In this document: piece after piece, positions 24,201 through 38,100 of the stretch | Numbering within the stretch: position 1 is the stretch's first letter | Layout of the letters: each line of letters starts with the position of its first letter | Assembly (NCBI GenBank): GCA_029721435.1 | Contig: CM056577.1 | Coordinates: 113,582,219 to 113,646,218, forward strand | Reading direction: 5' to 3' | Source of the DNA: Gymnothorax reevesii | Lineage: Eukaryota; Chordata; Actinopteri; Anguilliformes; Muraenidae | Length of the DNA stretch: 64,000 nt | Translations under genes and position numbers: made by a program | The notes under the pieces: generated by a model | Databases searched by the model: none | Told to the model about the DNA's origin: nothing | Seen by the model: only the letters and a program-made list of their open reading frames with translations

Positions 24201-27200
24201 CTTCCCACAACTGAGGTTGCATCGCAAAATGCAAACCTTTCCAACATTTTTCTGTGTGCCTGACACATTATGTCATGAGATTAAGTTCAGAATCAGCAGT
24301 GTGCCTTGTCTCATATTTTGACCAGACATGAAGAGATAATGTAGGCAGGATTTATTGAGGCCAACTTTTCCACGTGATTACATCTTCATATGAAGACTTG
24401 GATTTTTCCTTTCATCTTTGAATATGCAGGTGGGCCAGGTCAAGCAGTAACGGAGTTACAAAATTATTGTATTTTGTATTATAGCTCCAAAACTAAGTAA
24501 GATAAACTTACAATTTAAATGGCTTTTGTGTAGGTCTTGTTGTTGAACAACGTAGGTCTGCACACTGCAGTGTGCAGACCAACCTTTTTCAACTGTCTGA
24601 CACTATTGTCTGGCACCTGCAAAAAAGTGACTTTGGATGTGCGCACCCTACCCCAAACGACATTTGTGTAGGTCTTCCCTAGTACTTCATACAACAAAAT
24701 AGCTAATTTTGTTCATTTAATTTATTTTGGGTGAAAATGGCAAAAAACTGGTTGGTAACGGCATCCCCTACTGACCTGCTTCTTGTCGTTTTCACCCAAA
24801 ATAAATTTGATTTATTTTTTATGATTATTTATTTATTCATTTGATTTATTTTGGGTTTTAACCGCAAAAACTGGTCCATTTGCAATAGCAAGACCTACGC
24901 AAAGCCATTTAAATTGTAACTCTAACTTACTTAGTTTTGGAGCTATGATACAAAATACACCAATTTGTAACTCCGTTACTGCATGACCTGGCCCAGGTGG
25001 AAAAGTTTCCACATGTAGCCAATAATTCTGCTCTTCTGTTATTCACACCTTTATAAAACAGACTGCACCAACTTTAACCTGAACTCCCTCTCTGATTCAC
25101 TACGCAGCTTGAAATTTCAGGTTTAAAAAGCAATCAGACTACAAGGATGTCTGCACTTCTCTTCCCCTCCCTTTGCTGTACTTTTTCTTTGCGAATAAAA
25201 TTATTATTATTATTATTATTATTAAGGAGCTTCCTCAACCCACCCCTCATACACCACCTATAAATGAGATGGATTGGACGAGGCGTTCTATAGTTATTGC
25301 GTGGAAACGAGACGTTTACGGCTGGACGCCTGGACGGACGGACGGACGGAAGGGGCATTGACATAATCCCCCCTGCTCATTCGAGGATAAAAAGCACTGG
25401 AGCTATATTTTCATAAACTATTTAAAGCACAAAAAAAATAGGACCAAGGGCCCTGTGGCTTACCGGCAAGCAATTGTATAGTGATGATACAAGTTATGGA
25501 AATTTTATCTGAAGTTTAACCTTCAAATCATTGACGGTCAATGTCAAGGTCACTAAATAAAAGTTTACGAACATTTGTAAGACTTCCTATATGTCTGTAA
25601 TACAATCCTAACCTCTAAAGCAGTCTTGGTGATCATCATTGAAAATTCATGATGTCAATTATGAACTTTAAAGGTCAAATGAGGTCAGGTCAAGGTCACC
25701 AAATGGACTTCATATTCGACTCAATATCTCTAATACAAATCTTGGTTCTATCTGTGACCAATTTGATGATAAAAGTCATTGTAATTTCACTACGTCGAGT
25801 TACACCTTTGAAGGTCACCGCCAGTCAGGTTGAATGTCACCAGATGAAAGTTCATATGTGACTTCCTAGATGTCTGTAACACAAACCTAGGCCCCATCTG
25901 CGACCATTTTAGTGATAGAAGTAATTGAATTTTCACTAGGTCACATTTCACCTTCAAAGGTTAATACAAAGGTCACCAGATGAGAGTTCACATGTAACTT
26001 CCTATATGTCTCTAATACAAACCTACACTCTGTAATGATTCTGGTGATATAAGTAATTGAAATTTCCAAGTTCAAGGTCACCAAATGAAAGTTCATATAT
26101 GACTTCCTATAAATGTTTAATACACATATGTCCCATAGGGCCCTTAAGATAAAAATGATGCCATGGACCAAATTATCAGCCCAACCTACCTTTCTTCATG
26201 GCTTTTCTTCCAGCCATATAATGGGGATGGTTGAAGTCAGATACCCAAGCTTTTGCCCCATGGCCCATGTACACTTTCAGCTTGTTAGGGCTCTCCAGCT
26301 CAGAAAATTTATTTTCCAGATGACTTACCACCTTACAGAAAGAAAAGACAACAAGTTTAGAAATACACAGGAAATTCAATCACCACATCCAGGATGCAGT
26401 TCTCATGTTATCCAGACCATGAAATTGCATTCTAACTCAAATTCAACTTAACTCCTGTTACAATGGCATTTCCAATAATGAAATCTCCAGCATCTTCCCT
26501 TAGGGCATTATTTCTAAAATAAACCTCAAAGTAGGGCTGGGCGATAAATTTATTGTGATTTTCTTAAGTGCAATAAACTTATCTGCCACTATGGGACAGA
26601 CAGACAAGCTTGCTTATTATCTTTTCATTGACACACAGTACCTAATGCGGTGTTGAACAAACATCAGAAGCCATTTCAAATACTTCCGGGAAGAAAACGG
26701 TTTTGAAATCTGCTAGTTACCAGCGAGGTGTGACAGTCTCCGTGGCTTTGGCATTATTAGCTTACCTTAAATCAATTCCCGTGCACTCCCCCTAACTAGC
26801 AATCAAGCCATTTATTCAGCCAACTGACTAATCAAAACCAACATGTACCCTATGATTATTAAGAACAGATAATGAGAAGCAAACAGAGGTAACCTGGCTA
26901 CCGTGTTAGATTAAAAGAATGCCAATAATTTGAATAAATAGTAGAAAAAAAGATGTCTGAATTCCACCTCTCATCGAATAAGTTTTACATATTATAGAAA
27001 AGATTTCTTAAAAATAAAATAATTTTCAGATGGCCCTGGTTTTTGAGCATTTCAAAGTATACGCAAAGTGGAAAACATTTTGTGAAGCAAATCAAATGTG
27101 AGAGAGAAATTATTTTCGCATTGCACGCAATAGTGATATACACCGAAGATTTGGAAAACACGTTCAGGCAAATCTGTGCTGCAAATGTAAAGCTTTTTTT

Positions 27201-30200
27201 AATTTGATTACAAAACAGGAATAATTTAAATAAAGTAATTTGTAGCTCTTGATTTTGTCTACTTTTGACTGTCTAAATAGCCCACTGTGAAGATGGATAA
27301 CATTTTGTTTAAAGGTGCAATATGCAAGTTTGTTTACTTTCACTTCTCTTGACATTCGAACTCAGACAAAACAGAGGTAGCCCGCCCCTCCCTCCCATAG
27401 TTCCCTCCCTCCCATGCTTCCAAAACTGTCAACTCTTGTCGGTGATTGGCCGGGACGGTTTGATATGTTGAGGCACAGTCTGTGCCCCTTGTGTTTATTT
27501 GCAGTTTCTGATGCCTGTGCGGTCTCCAGAGCTCGGGTTTTTTTTACAGTGAATTTAGTGGCATGCAGCTAGCGGATGGAGGAGAGATGTCGAGGAATTG
27601 AGACAAATATATAATCACACAGAAAGTAAACAAACTTGAATATTGTACATTTAAGCGTATCAAACGCAACATGTAAATTGTCATCGCATTCGCACGCAGC
27701 GCCAAAGGTAAAACTAGAAATAATCAAGCAAACAGATTCAGCCAAATCTGTCATGTTTCATGGTCATTTAAATTTCAAAATGTGACAAACAAAAATACGG
27801 AAGCCCATCGTGGGCAATATTCAAATTAAAATGTAATCCCACTATTGCATTATAATTTTCCACTTTTGAATGAGTTATTTGAGACAATATTAAATTGAAA
27901 ATGCATTAATCCAATTATCACTTTCATTTTCACATACACATATAGGAAATCTATGACTATATTCAAATGATAATGAAAAACTATTGACATTTCATTTTCA
28001 AAGTCATGCTCCGCAATACAGTGGACAATATTCAAATGCAATAAGCAAAACAGCAACCCCAGCCAATTGCATTTACATGTCATCACGCTCTTTTAGGGTC
28101 AACATGATAATGAAAATGCTGTTTTCTAATCACCTTGAAATAATAATGATATAATTATGATGACAACATTTGACATTTCATTTTCAAAGACATATCCTGC
28201 AGTACATGGGAGAATATTCGAATGCAGAAAGGGAAAAGGCCTCTCCATGTCACCACGCTCTTTTTGGGACACAATGAAAATTAAAATGCAATCTGTTAGG
28301 GTCTCAGCAAGGCGGGTCTTCCGCTAGGATGTCACTAATTTGGGGCGCAAATGGAAACCATGTTCCTCATTTGCATAAGCACGGAGGCTTACTGATAATG
28401 TCATGATGGCTAGGCTGCTATGTATTGTGTGCCATCGCACATTAGGCTATGTTGCCCTTAAGATGTAGCCATCTCGGCAGCTAGTATGATAGCTAACGTT
28501 AATTAAGGAAGATCAATTGTAAAAATGGGAAGGGGGTGAGAACAATTGTCGGCTAGAAGGTGATGATTTTGCAGACCTTAACTTTGCTCACATTTTCCAC
28601 GATAGATGCATCGTATTTTTGTTTGGACTTAATATGACAAACATTTGAGCATTTATCTTTACATTTAAAGGTAAACAATGCAATCACTCAAATATCTGTA
28701 AAAAGACATGCTCTGATAACAAGAGCCATCTGGCAATGGCGGATCCCTCCGGCTGTAGGTTGTGTAACCTACAGGTTGTGTGGACAGATGGACGGACCGA
28801 AACCCCCAAAAGGCACAATAAGACCATAAGGAGAAGCTCCATACCAAATTTGGTGTTTGTAAGTGGTATAGTTTTCGAGTTCTGGTCCGGAAACGATTTT
28901 ATTACAGACGGACGGAGGGACGGACACACTGATCGCTATATCCCATGCATTATATGCCGGGGGGATAAAAAAAGAAAATACGTGCATCACCAAGCAAAGA
29001 AAAATAGCTGCAGTAGAGGAGCCTTGTGTGAAGACACCATCAACAAGTCACTTTATTCATAGTTAAGACATTTCAGGAAATTGTGTCCATTGTTTTCTAA
29101 TTTGGTCCATTTGAGAGAATCAATAATACATTTTTTTTTGGAAAAATGGAGGCAGAATCCACCAAAGTGACTCTACAATGAGCAGATGCCATTAAACAAA
29201 GAGAAAATCAGCGATGTTTGCCCTAAAATATTTTAAGACCTACAATGCTGGCAGATACAACCCCAGCAGTGCCCCGTGTAACATTTTAGACCAGCTGTAG
29301 ATGATCACAACATTGATGTGAGGTGTGCCAACATCTCAGTTAGTTTGGCTCAGAGGGGGGCACACGCCGCGGGAGGACAAAATCATGCGGAGCTTCTTTT
29401 TGTCAGTTTTCACAAACAAGCTGAAATGTATTTTTGAAGAAGGAATGCATCAAGCAGTAGTCCTGAGAGGAGGTGTTCTAGAACTGCGTAGCTTTCAGTT
29501 ACAACAACTGATTGCAACAACACCATCAGAACGTCCCTTTAAGTAAATTCTAAAAATAATTTTCTTAATCATAAAGTGCATTTTAAAGGTTCCAGAAGAA
29601 GAACAAAATGAAAAAAAAATTAACCCAACTTGACTAGAACAAATCTTTGAACAAATCCTTGGGGAACAAGGAGATTAGAACAAATGACTAATAGCATTTT
29701 CTTGGTTATAAGACTGGATAGCCCATATATGTCACAAATAATGCAGCCACAAATATACCTTACCAATTTCTCCACCATCTTGGGATCCATGTCAGGCACC
29801 AGACGAATGGAGAACTTGCCAATAACTTTGCGAGGTATGACCGTTTTCGCCCCACTATCAGAGAAGGCCCCTTCAATACCATGAAGAGAAAGAGAAGGGT
29901 ATCGCCAACGGTGCATCAAGATTTGCTCCTGAAAAGAGAAAAGGAAACATTTATCTTTATGGAGGGAGTTACTGCACTCTAATCCAATGCACCCAACTTC
30001 ATTATGGCATGAATTCTCCTGAAAGTAATCGGTAAAAAATAGCACAAGCACAAATTGCCAACTGTCAACATGGCAACCAAATATCTCTAGGTGTCATAAG
30101 TGAAGTACAACAAAAGTCCACACCAAATATGAAAGAAATCGGTCAAAAATTACAGCCTGTAGAGCGTCCACAAGAAAATGTCCACAGACGCCGTGGTGGC

Positions 30201-32089
30201 GTAGACAACGCACGTGAATCCATAGTAGCCGCTCAACTTAGCCAATTTGCCAATTGACGTAGGCTATATCACTGCATAGCCTCTCACACAAAAAATATTA
30301 GCTACCTACATTGATGATTAGCAGGGAAAACATTTATCTATAACCCACAACAAACAGCATAGCCATAACGTTTTCTGCTGGGAGCTAGGACTCTCGCTCC
30401 AGAGAAAGATGAAGCAAGAATCTGAGTGAGTTGGGGCTAGTCCCATGAGAGAACTAACTAGCTAGCTTACTCGCAATCCATCTATTGAGAAACTACAATG
30501 TTTTTTTCTCTGCCGAGAGTAGGAATACTGATTCCAGTGAGACAGACGCAACTGCAAGTAGCTATCTGGCTAGGTAGCTAGCCACCAACCAATCTGTTGC
30601 ATATTGCAGGATCAATTTTTTTGACTGGCGTTGCACAAATCAAAGCAAGTCAGTCCCTATTTGAAACTGCTATCGCAGCAAATGCTATAGCAAATAACCT
30701 GTCCTGTATCATTTCTGTTGCATTTACAATACATGGCAGCCTGCAGGGCATCATGAACAGGTATACATAAATCCATGACGTTTGTGCGTACAACCCATAG
30801 TTTTTGGATATGTTATTCTAAACAATTTAGACCATAGAATGCCCCACTGAACCAAGGTAATAGTAAGGGCCAGCACCATATCAGGGCTCTACTATCCCCT
30901 TAAACACGGAAAAGGCAAGAGCAGGAATTAATGAACCATTTCTTTCTCAATAATTACAAAATAAGGCCCAAAAGAAACAACACAAGACAAATTTAATGTA
31001 TGGAACAAACAAAATATGACACACCCCAGGACAACCATAATTTTAATCGACATATACAGGCTATTTAAAATTTACATTCTCACCTTCTCAAGAAATTCTT
31101 AACATGATCACGCACAAAGTACAGCTTAACCAACACCTGTAGTAAATATACAAAACAGAGATATGCTACAACGAAAGAGGAAATACTCTTTTTCTTCAGT
31201 TTCTTAGCTGACTATATTGGCCTTTACCTCAGTACAGAAAAAGTCCTGTATTGGTCAAGATTTTTTCCTTCACGATTTTCGTTGAATGCATTTCTGGAAT
31301 CCAGGGAATATATAACCCTGGTTATTCAGTCTCAGTAGGATAGATGCCGGTTAAGGGGATTGCTTTCCCATTTGAGAAGTAAATTAGCTTCTTTACATTC
31401 TTTTACAAGATTTACCAAAATAATACACATTATTTATGCGTATCTGATCAAGGGAGTCACTTGAAATCCAGCGCAGTGCTGAATATAACTGGGACATTTA
31501 AAAATGGCAGGCTCGATCCGTAAATATTAGTTTATTTAGAAATCTGGAAGTATATAATCTATCATAATATCATATGGACAAGTCACAAAATTAGGCTTGT
31601 AAGAACCAGGGGACATTGCATCTTGATAGTCAAAAAAGCTTTACTTTTGAAAACAAAATGGCCAACATATGTCAATACATTTTCATGACAGTGGCCAGTT
31701 TTTTTTAAAACCAGATATAAAACATTAAAGCTTTTTTGAAATGTATTAAAATGTTTTATTGACACGGACATCTTGATGCTGTGTCAGTATGCGGACTTTT
31801 GCACCATATTTCCATTTATGTGGTGCAATAAAAACAAAAAATGTTCAAAGGTCCATATCTCTAATTTTGCATATTGTATATCTGTGTAAGCTTTGACAAG
31901 GCTGTCCAATGAGCAAGAGGTACCTTTCAAAACATGGCCACTATTAGCCAATCAAGTTGCAGCTGCTATTTGACAGGCTTAACAATGACCAATCAACATG
32001 AGGTTTTCTGGGTATATTAAGATCAGTCATGCAGTCATGTAACAGTACATCGGAGAGAGAAGGATCGTCAAGTTCACAACTACGGTCCG

Positions 32090-32127
<38 letters not shown>

Positions 32128-35100
32128 GCTGTGCACAGGTGTAAATGGTAAGGCGAAAAAATTTACAATGTTATAAGATGTCTCTATCAGTGCTGAAGCC
32201 AAACCTATACCTATGGTCTTCCACTGGTTTGAAATTAACAATTGCCTCATTTTGCTTGAACCCCATTAATTCCAGGACAACTCATTTAAAAGCCAAACAT
32301 AGGCAAGCAACTGGGGCCAGAAGCATTTTGGGGACAACGTATGCATTGGCAGAAAAAAAATTATACCACTTTGTTCTTCCTAATTTTTCATTTTTTAATG
32401 AATTAAATGAACAGACTTTCAGAGAAAATGGAAGGACATCATAGTAAGTTAAAAGTAAAATCCTGACCTTGCTCTGGTGGAGCAGTTTTCTTGCCCCCAC
32501 ATCCTTGCAGTACTCATGCATATCAAAGTCAATCTTCTTATAAAGGTTTAGCTCTTCCTCTGTCTCAGGGGCGACGTCATCATAGATATTTGAAACCAGG
32601 ATTCGACCTTTTTTATCCACCAACGACCCTGTACACAGGTTGGACGCAACCATTAAAATTCACACATTTAAAGAAAACCAGAGAAGTTAAATGGTAATCA
32701 GTCTGCATTGTATTATGACTGAGCCAAATAATCAAGAAATGGCAGCAAAAATTAATTTTTAATATACTTTAATAGGCAGCAACAACATTTTTAACCCTAT
32801 AATGCCCCCTGTATCATATATGATACACCAAATTTAAAGGACCATGTCTACCTGGTAAGATGCAACACAACCACGACTGCTCACTGTATCATATCTGATA
32901 CACAGTGCTGCCACCTGGAAGGAAGAAGTGAGAGAACAGGAGTCTCCCCCCTCGTCACTCACTTCAAGGTAGTAGCTCCCATGTGAATGGGAATTCATGA
33001 ATTTCTTTGGACTTTGGCAGTGAAGTTCAGCATTCCAAGGTAAATATTACACAAAAACTTATTCTTATACATGTCAAGGGATAGCTATAGATAGTAGAGA
33101 GCATATAAATAATTTTAAATTTTGAGTGTTGAGTTCTGGAGGGATGCTGATTTTTGGCTGTATCAGATATGATACTCCCGGAATTAGAAGAAGTTCTGTT
33201 CAGCAATGTATATTTTGCTGTCACAAAACCGAACGATGAACAGTGGATCTGAATACTACCCTTCAATACTTCAAAAATATTACTGGGTCACATTTTTCCT
33301 ATAATGTCTGTGTCTGGGCATTAAAGGGTTAAGCTCCGTCTACACATTAAAACACACACAAAACACAGGACCTCCACAAGTGCAATCTAGAGAGAATTTC
33401 TTAAAAAATGTTCAAGCACCATCTTGTCAAAGAGGACATGTATCTTATAACATTCAAGAATGCGGCAGTGATGCTGAATTCACATTGATCATGGCAGACA
33501 GCATACTGGAAATCATTATATCGGATGACAGCTCAAATCTGTTAAGGGTGACCAAAAAGAAAAATTGCGGATGGCACCATTTCATCTCCCTTACAATTAA
33601 AATATTTAACTTTGTATCATTTAAATTTTTTCATTATGCTTGTGGAATTTCACTCCAGATATGACTAACTGGCACCATCCCAGCACACTCACAACTAAGT
33701 CAAAATTAAGTCATTCTATGACTGATGATGTCTTCAGATTCTAAGATAGCACTTTGTTCTATTTGAGCCCCTCAGAACTAGAGTGGTCCACTCACTTTTT
33801 TTTCCATATTTTGGACCCCAACTGCACCAAGGACTTGAGGTATGGAACATATGCCACACTCATTACATAGTATTGGAACTACACAGAGTCAATCATTAAT
33901 GCACTAAACAGATTGATCACTCAGGAATCATTTTAAAACTAGAACTTACAAACAGACAAATATGGAGTTAAACCACTTTTGCTCTTGGGAGCTCATTTAG
34001 CAATGATTTTTGGTAATTATTCATAGTTTCATTCTTGGCAAAATCCTTCCTCATTTCATGCCCAGAGATGTAAACTCTCGCATGCCTGAAAAAGCAGATG
34101 CATCAATCTAACAGCATCTCCACTTCTCCACAGCTAAACAGTCGGCACAAAAATTCAAACTTCTGACTGACAAGGAAATCAAGAAATTATTTCCCTGACT
34201 GTAGATAATGAGCTGTTCAAAAGCCCAATAATCTTTTTCCAATCCATGTTGAAAACGGCCAATATTAAAAGACCATCAAAGTCCATGATGACTATAACAA
34301 TATTGGGTCATTCCATCCCAAATCAACCAGAATGTGATTAGTGCCCCAGGTCACATCTCAGAAAATTCTGAACAAGAGGCCTTTGGGCCTAGAGAGCTCC
34401 GCTGAGGGTGACTGAAATGTCTACGTCATAACTTAATTTCAGAAATCCTTGAAAACTATTGCAATATTAACACATGTTACACATTAATGGAAGACTGGAA
34501 AAATGAGCATAAACAGTCCAATATGCTGGATTTCTCAAAAACCGGGACATAGAATTTTCTCATTTTCGCAAGGGATACTCAGAACATAATCAGAAAGGCT
34601 CACAATAAATTAGACAAAATGTTATCAGACAGTTCCTGAGATATTAATGAAAGACTGAAAAAATAGGACCAAGGGTCCTGTAGCTTACCGGCAAGCAGTC
34701 TTACAGTGATGATACAACTTAATGAAGTTTGACATTTCAATCAAAGAAAATCAGTGTCAAGGTCACTATATAAAGGTTCTCACACATACATTTATAAGAC
34801 ATTCTGCAATACAATCCTAAGCTCTGAAGCAGTTTTGGGGATACAACTCATAAATATATGTCAATATGTATTCAATATGTCAATTGTGAACTTTATAGGT
34901 CACAGAATGTCAAGTTGTGGTCAGCAAATGGACTTCATATATGACTTTCTCATTATAATTTCATTACATTACAAGTTCATACATGACTTCCTATAAGTGT
35001 TCAATGCACATATGTTCCCAGTCTTCAATATTTTCAAGCAATTTTCAAGCAATTTTAGAAAATTGTAACATTTTGCTTGACCTCAAGTTTGACCTTTCAA

Positions 35101-38100
35101 GGTCATCTAAGGTCAACTTTAATACAGCCAAAATATAGGTCATTGCTTGCTATATGTCAGTAATACAAACTTTATCTCTACCTGCAACCATTTAGCTATG
35201 ACAGGCAATTTAGCCCATTCTCCATAAGACCAAATGTTAAAGTGCAGCGCCCCCACTAGACCCAATTCCATCGATTCAATCAAAATGGCACTCGCACTGC
35301 ATATAAAATGTATCAAGGTGAGTTGACGGCCAGATTTAGGAAAAAAGTTATCAGTTTTTGAGAAATAATTTTTTGAAATTTCATCTCATATCTTTTAACA
35401 TTGTCAATATATTCCCTGACCTCGAGTGTGACCTTTCAAAGTCATCTGTGGTCACATTTAACCTTGTAAAACCCTAAAATAGAAAAACCCTAAAAAAAAT
35501 AATAAAAAATTCAACCATTCAGACGTTGTTGTAGGAGGCATTTGGGGCTGAAAATGAAGTGTTTTCAAAAATTTTAAGTTTGTGTGTTTTGCAGAAATGT
35601 TGTAATGTTGCAACATTGGGCTAAATGGGGAGCAGAATCTCCTGTATTTGTACTCATTGTCTAACAACAATACAGAACCAAGGATTCATTTGCAGGGTTT
35701 TGCTTTTGTCCCAGAACAGTATAACATGAAAAATAATCTCAGTCATGTTGTTATGAACAGTCATTTATTCCAACAACAAGAACTTTGACATTTATTTACA
35801 ATGACAGTCCCAGAAACAGTTCTTGTCCTCTGAAAAACAGAGGCGAACATCACACTTGCGGCATTGGGTGTTAATATGCCCTTTACTGCAATGTCTGCAG
35901 CGCCCCCTCCTCACCCTCATTGGGAAATGTCCTTGCGCACATCCAGTGGGGGGTGTGCACATGATTTCTTGGAAGAGGGACCGGAAGAGGGACCGTTTGG
36001 ACAATAGCATTGTGAGACCGAAACAATAGGACCCAATGAGTATGTTAATGTGATTGAACCAAAAGAAATATATATTGCAGGTTTTTTGGGATAACAAAAA
36101 TTGTTGTAATTCTGCAACAGTGGGTCTTACAGAGTTAATATTGCCAAAATATAGGTCAAATATGACTTCCTATATGTCGATAATAAAAACTTAATCTCTA
36201 TTTGCAACCATTTGGCCTCCACTGGCCATCTGGCATATTTATAAAGTACAGCATCCCCCAATAGACCCACTTCTGTCGATTCAATCAAAATGGCACTCGC
36301 ACTGTACATTGATGGTACCAAAGTAAGTTGATTACCTGATTTAGAAAAAAATTTCTCGCTTTTCCGGCCCCCATAGGGCCGGTAAGCTAAAAATGAGCAA
36401 AGGCACTGATTTTCCGAGTCCAAAATGCTGAATTTCTCAAAAACAGGGACATGGGGTTTCTAACTTTCACAGGGGATAATCAGAATATCATAAGAAAGGC
36501 TCACAACAAATTTGAGAAAAAGTTATCAGACAATTTTAGAGATCTTAATGAAAGACTGAAAAAAATGAGCAGAAATATTGATTTTCTAAGTCCAAAATGC
36601 TGAATTTCTCTAAAATCGGGACGTTGATTTTCGCAGTGAATATACAGAATATCATTAAAAAAGGCTCACACCAAATTTGAACAAAAGTTATCAGAGAGTT
36701 TTAGAGAGATTAAAATTTGAAGTGAAATGTTGACGCTGGACGGACAGAAAGACAAACGCCGGACGATTCTGCAATAGAAGAGCTCTGCTGACTGCTGACT
36801 ATGGTCACAGTGGAGCAAAAAAGTTATCAGACAGTTTTTGAGATGGGAATGAAAGACACTGATTTTCAAAGTCCAAAATGCTGAATTTCTCAAAAACCAG
36901 GAGGTAGAATTTTCCAATTTTCGCAGGGGACAATCAGAGTATCATAAGGCAGGCTCACAACAAATTAGACAAAAAGTTATCGGACAGTTTTTTAGATATT
37001 AATGAAAAAATGAGCAAAAACACAGATTTTCTACATCCAAAATACTGAATTTCTCAAAAACTGGGACATAGAATTTTCTAATTCTCACAGTGAATATTCA
37101 GAATATCATAAGGAAGGCTCACACCAAATTAGGAAAATAGTTATCATACAGTTTTTGAGATATTCAGAATTGAAGTGAGAAGTTGAAGCTGGTCAGATGG
37201 ATGGACAGACAGACGGATGCCGGACGACTGCTTTAAAAAAGCTCCGCTGACTGTGACTGTTGTCACGATGGAGCTAAAAAATTCACAGTTAAAGCACTAC
37301 CCAAGGAATGAATGTTTGCAAAATTTCAGGTCTGTGAGTGCAGTAGTTGCTGAGATATAGCCATTTGTATTTTAAGACTTTTTTTTTTTTTTTGCCAAAT
37401 GCATTTTTTGACCAAATTTGAAGTAAGTAATGGTGCTGCAGGGTTGTTATCTTGCATATGGGGCTATTTTTGGCTTTTTAAAAGGTGCATCTTCAGTCCC
37501 AGGCCATCTACTGACTACCAAAAGTAGAGAAAAAACTGATGTTGCGAAATTATGCTGTACCTTTGCAGTACTGCTGAGGGAGAATGGCTCCTTTTCCAGA
37601 TCTGAAATTTTTCATGATGTCTAAACTGATGATTATGCATGTGTGCAAGCAGTCAGAAATTTTAAATAACTATTGCTTCATCCAGTAGTTTTTGGTGGTG
37701 ACATATGGGCTAGTTTTTGGAAAAATGTAAAATGTTCTTTCTAAATAGGCCACTGGAGCTGGAAGAAATGGTTGCAGCACTGCAAAGATGCAGCATAAGT
37801 TTGTGAAATCAACTTTCTCTTCATTTTAGGGGGTCAGTAGATGATCCGAGACAAAAGATATACCTTTTATAAAGCCAAAAATGAAAAATTCAGGAAAAAT
37901 TTGCCTATATGCAAGATTACAACCCTGCAGCATGATGACTTTGCTGTAAGTAAGCATTCCAATTTGATCAAAAATGCATTTTGCAAAAATTGAAAAAAAA
38001 AAAGTCTTAAAATATAAATGGCCATATCTCAGCAACTACTGCACTTACAGACCTGAAATTTTGCATCCATTCACTCCTTAGGTAGTACTTCATTTGTGAT

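Larger units (their letters stand above)
34662..36390. mobile_element. Copy 2 of the 'aggaccaaggg' family, nested
   Basis: Starts aggaccaagggtcctgtagc and cttaccggcaag, and ends ccatagggccggtaagcta, so tagcttaccggc and gccggtaagcta form inverted ends. The host array reads gactgaaaaaa on the left and resumes atgagcaaa on the right, showing a clean insertion. A piggyBac relic sits inside. Confidence 0.8.
34383..37277. mobile_element. Tandem-unit element inserted in the foldback element
   Basis: Opens caagaggcctttgggcctag and closes gtcacgatggagctaaaaa. Its units share tccaaaatgctgaatttctc, aaaactgggacatagaattt and gttatcagacag, repeating about every 120-160 bp (34530, 36420, 36595, 36880, 37040). 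GGAC-type runs stand near 36736 and 37200. It is split in turn by the element at 34662-36390. Confidence 0.75.
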
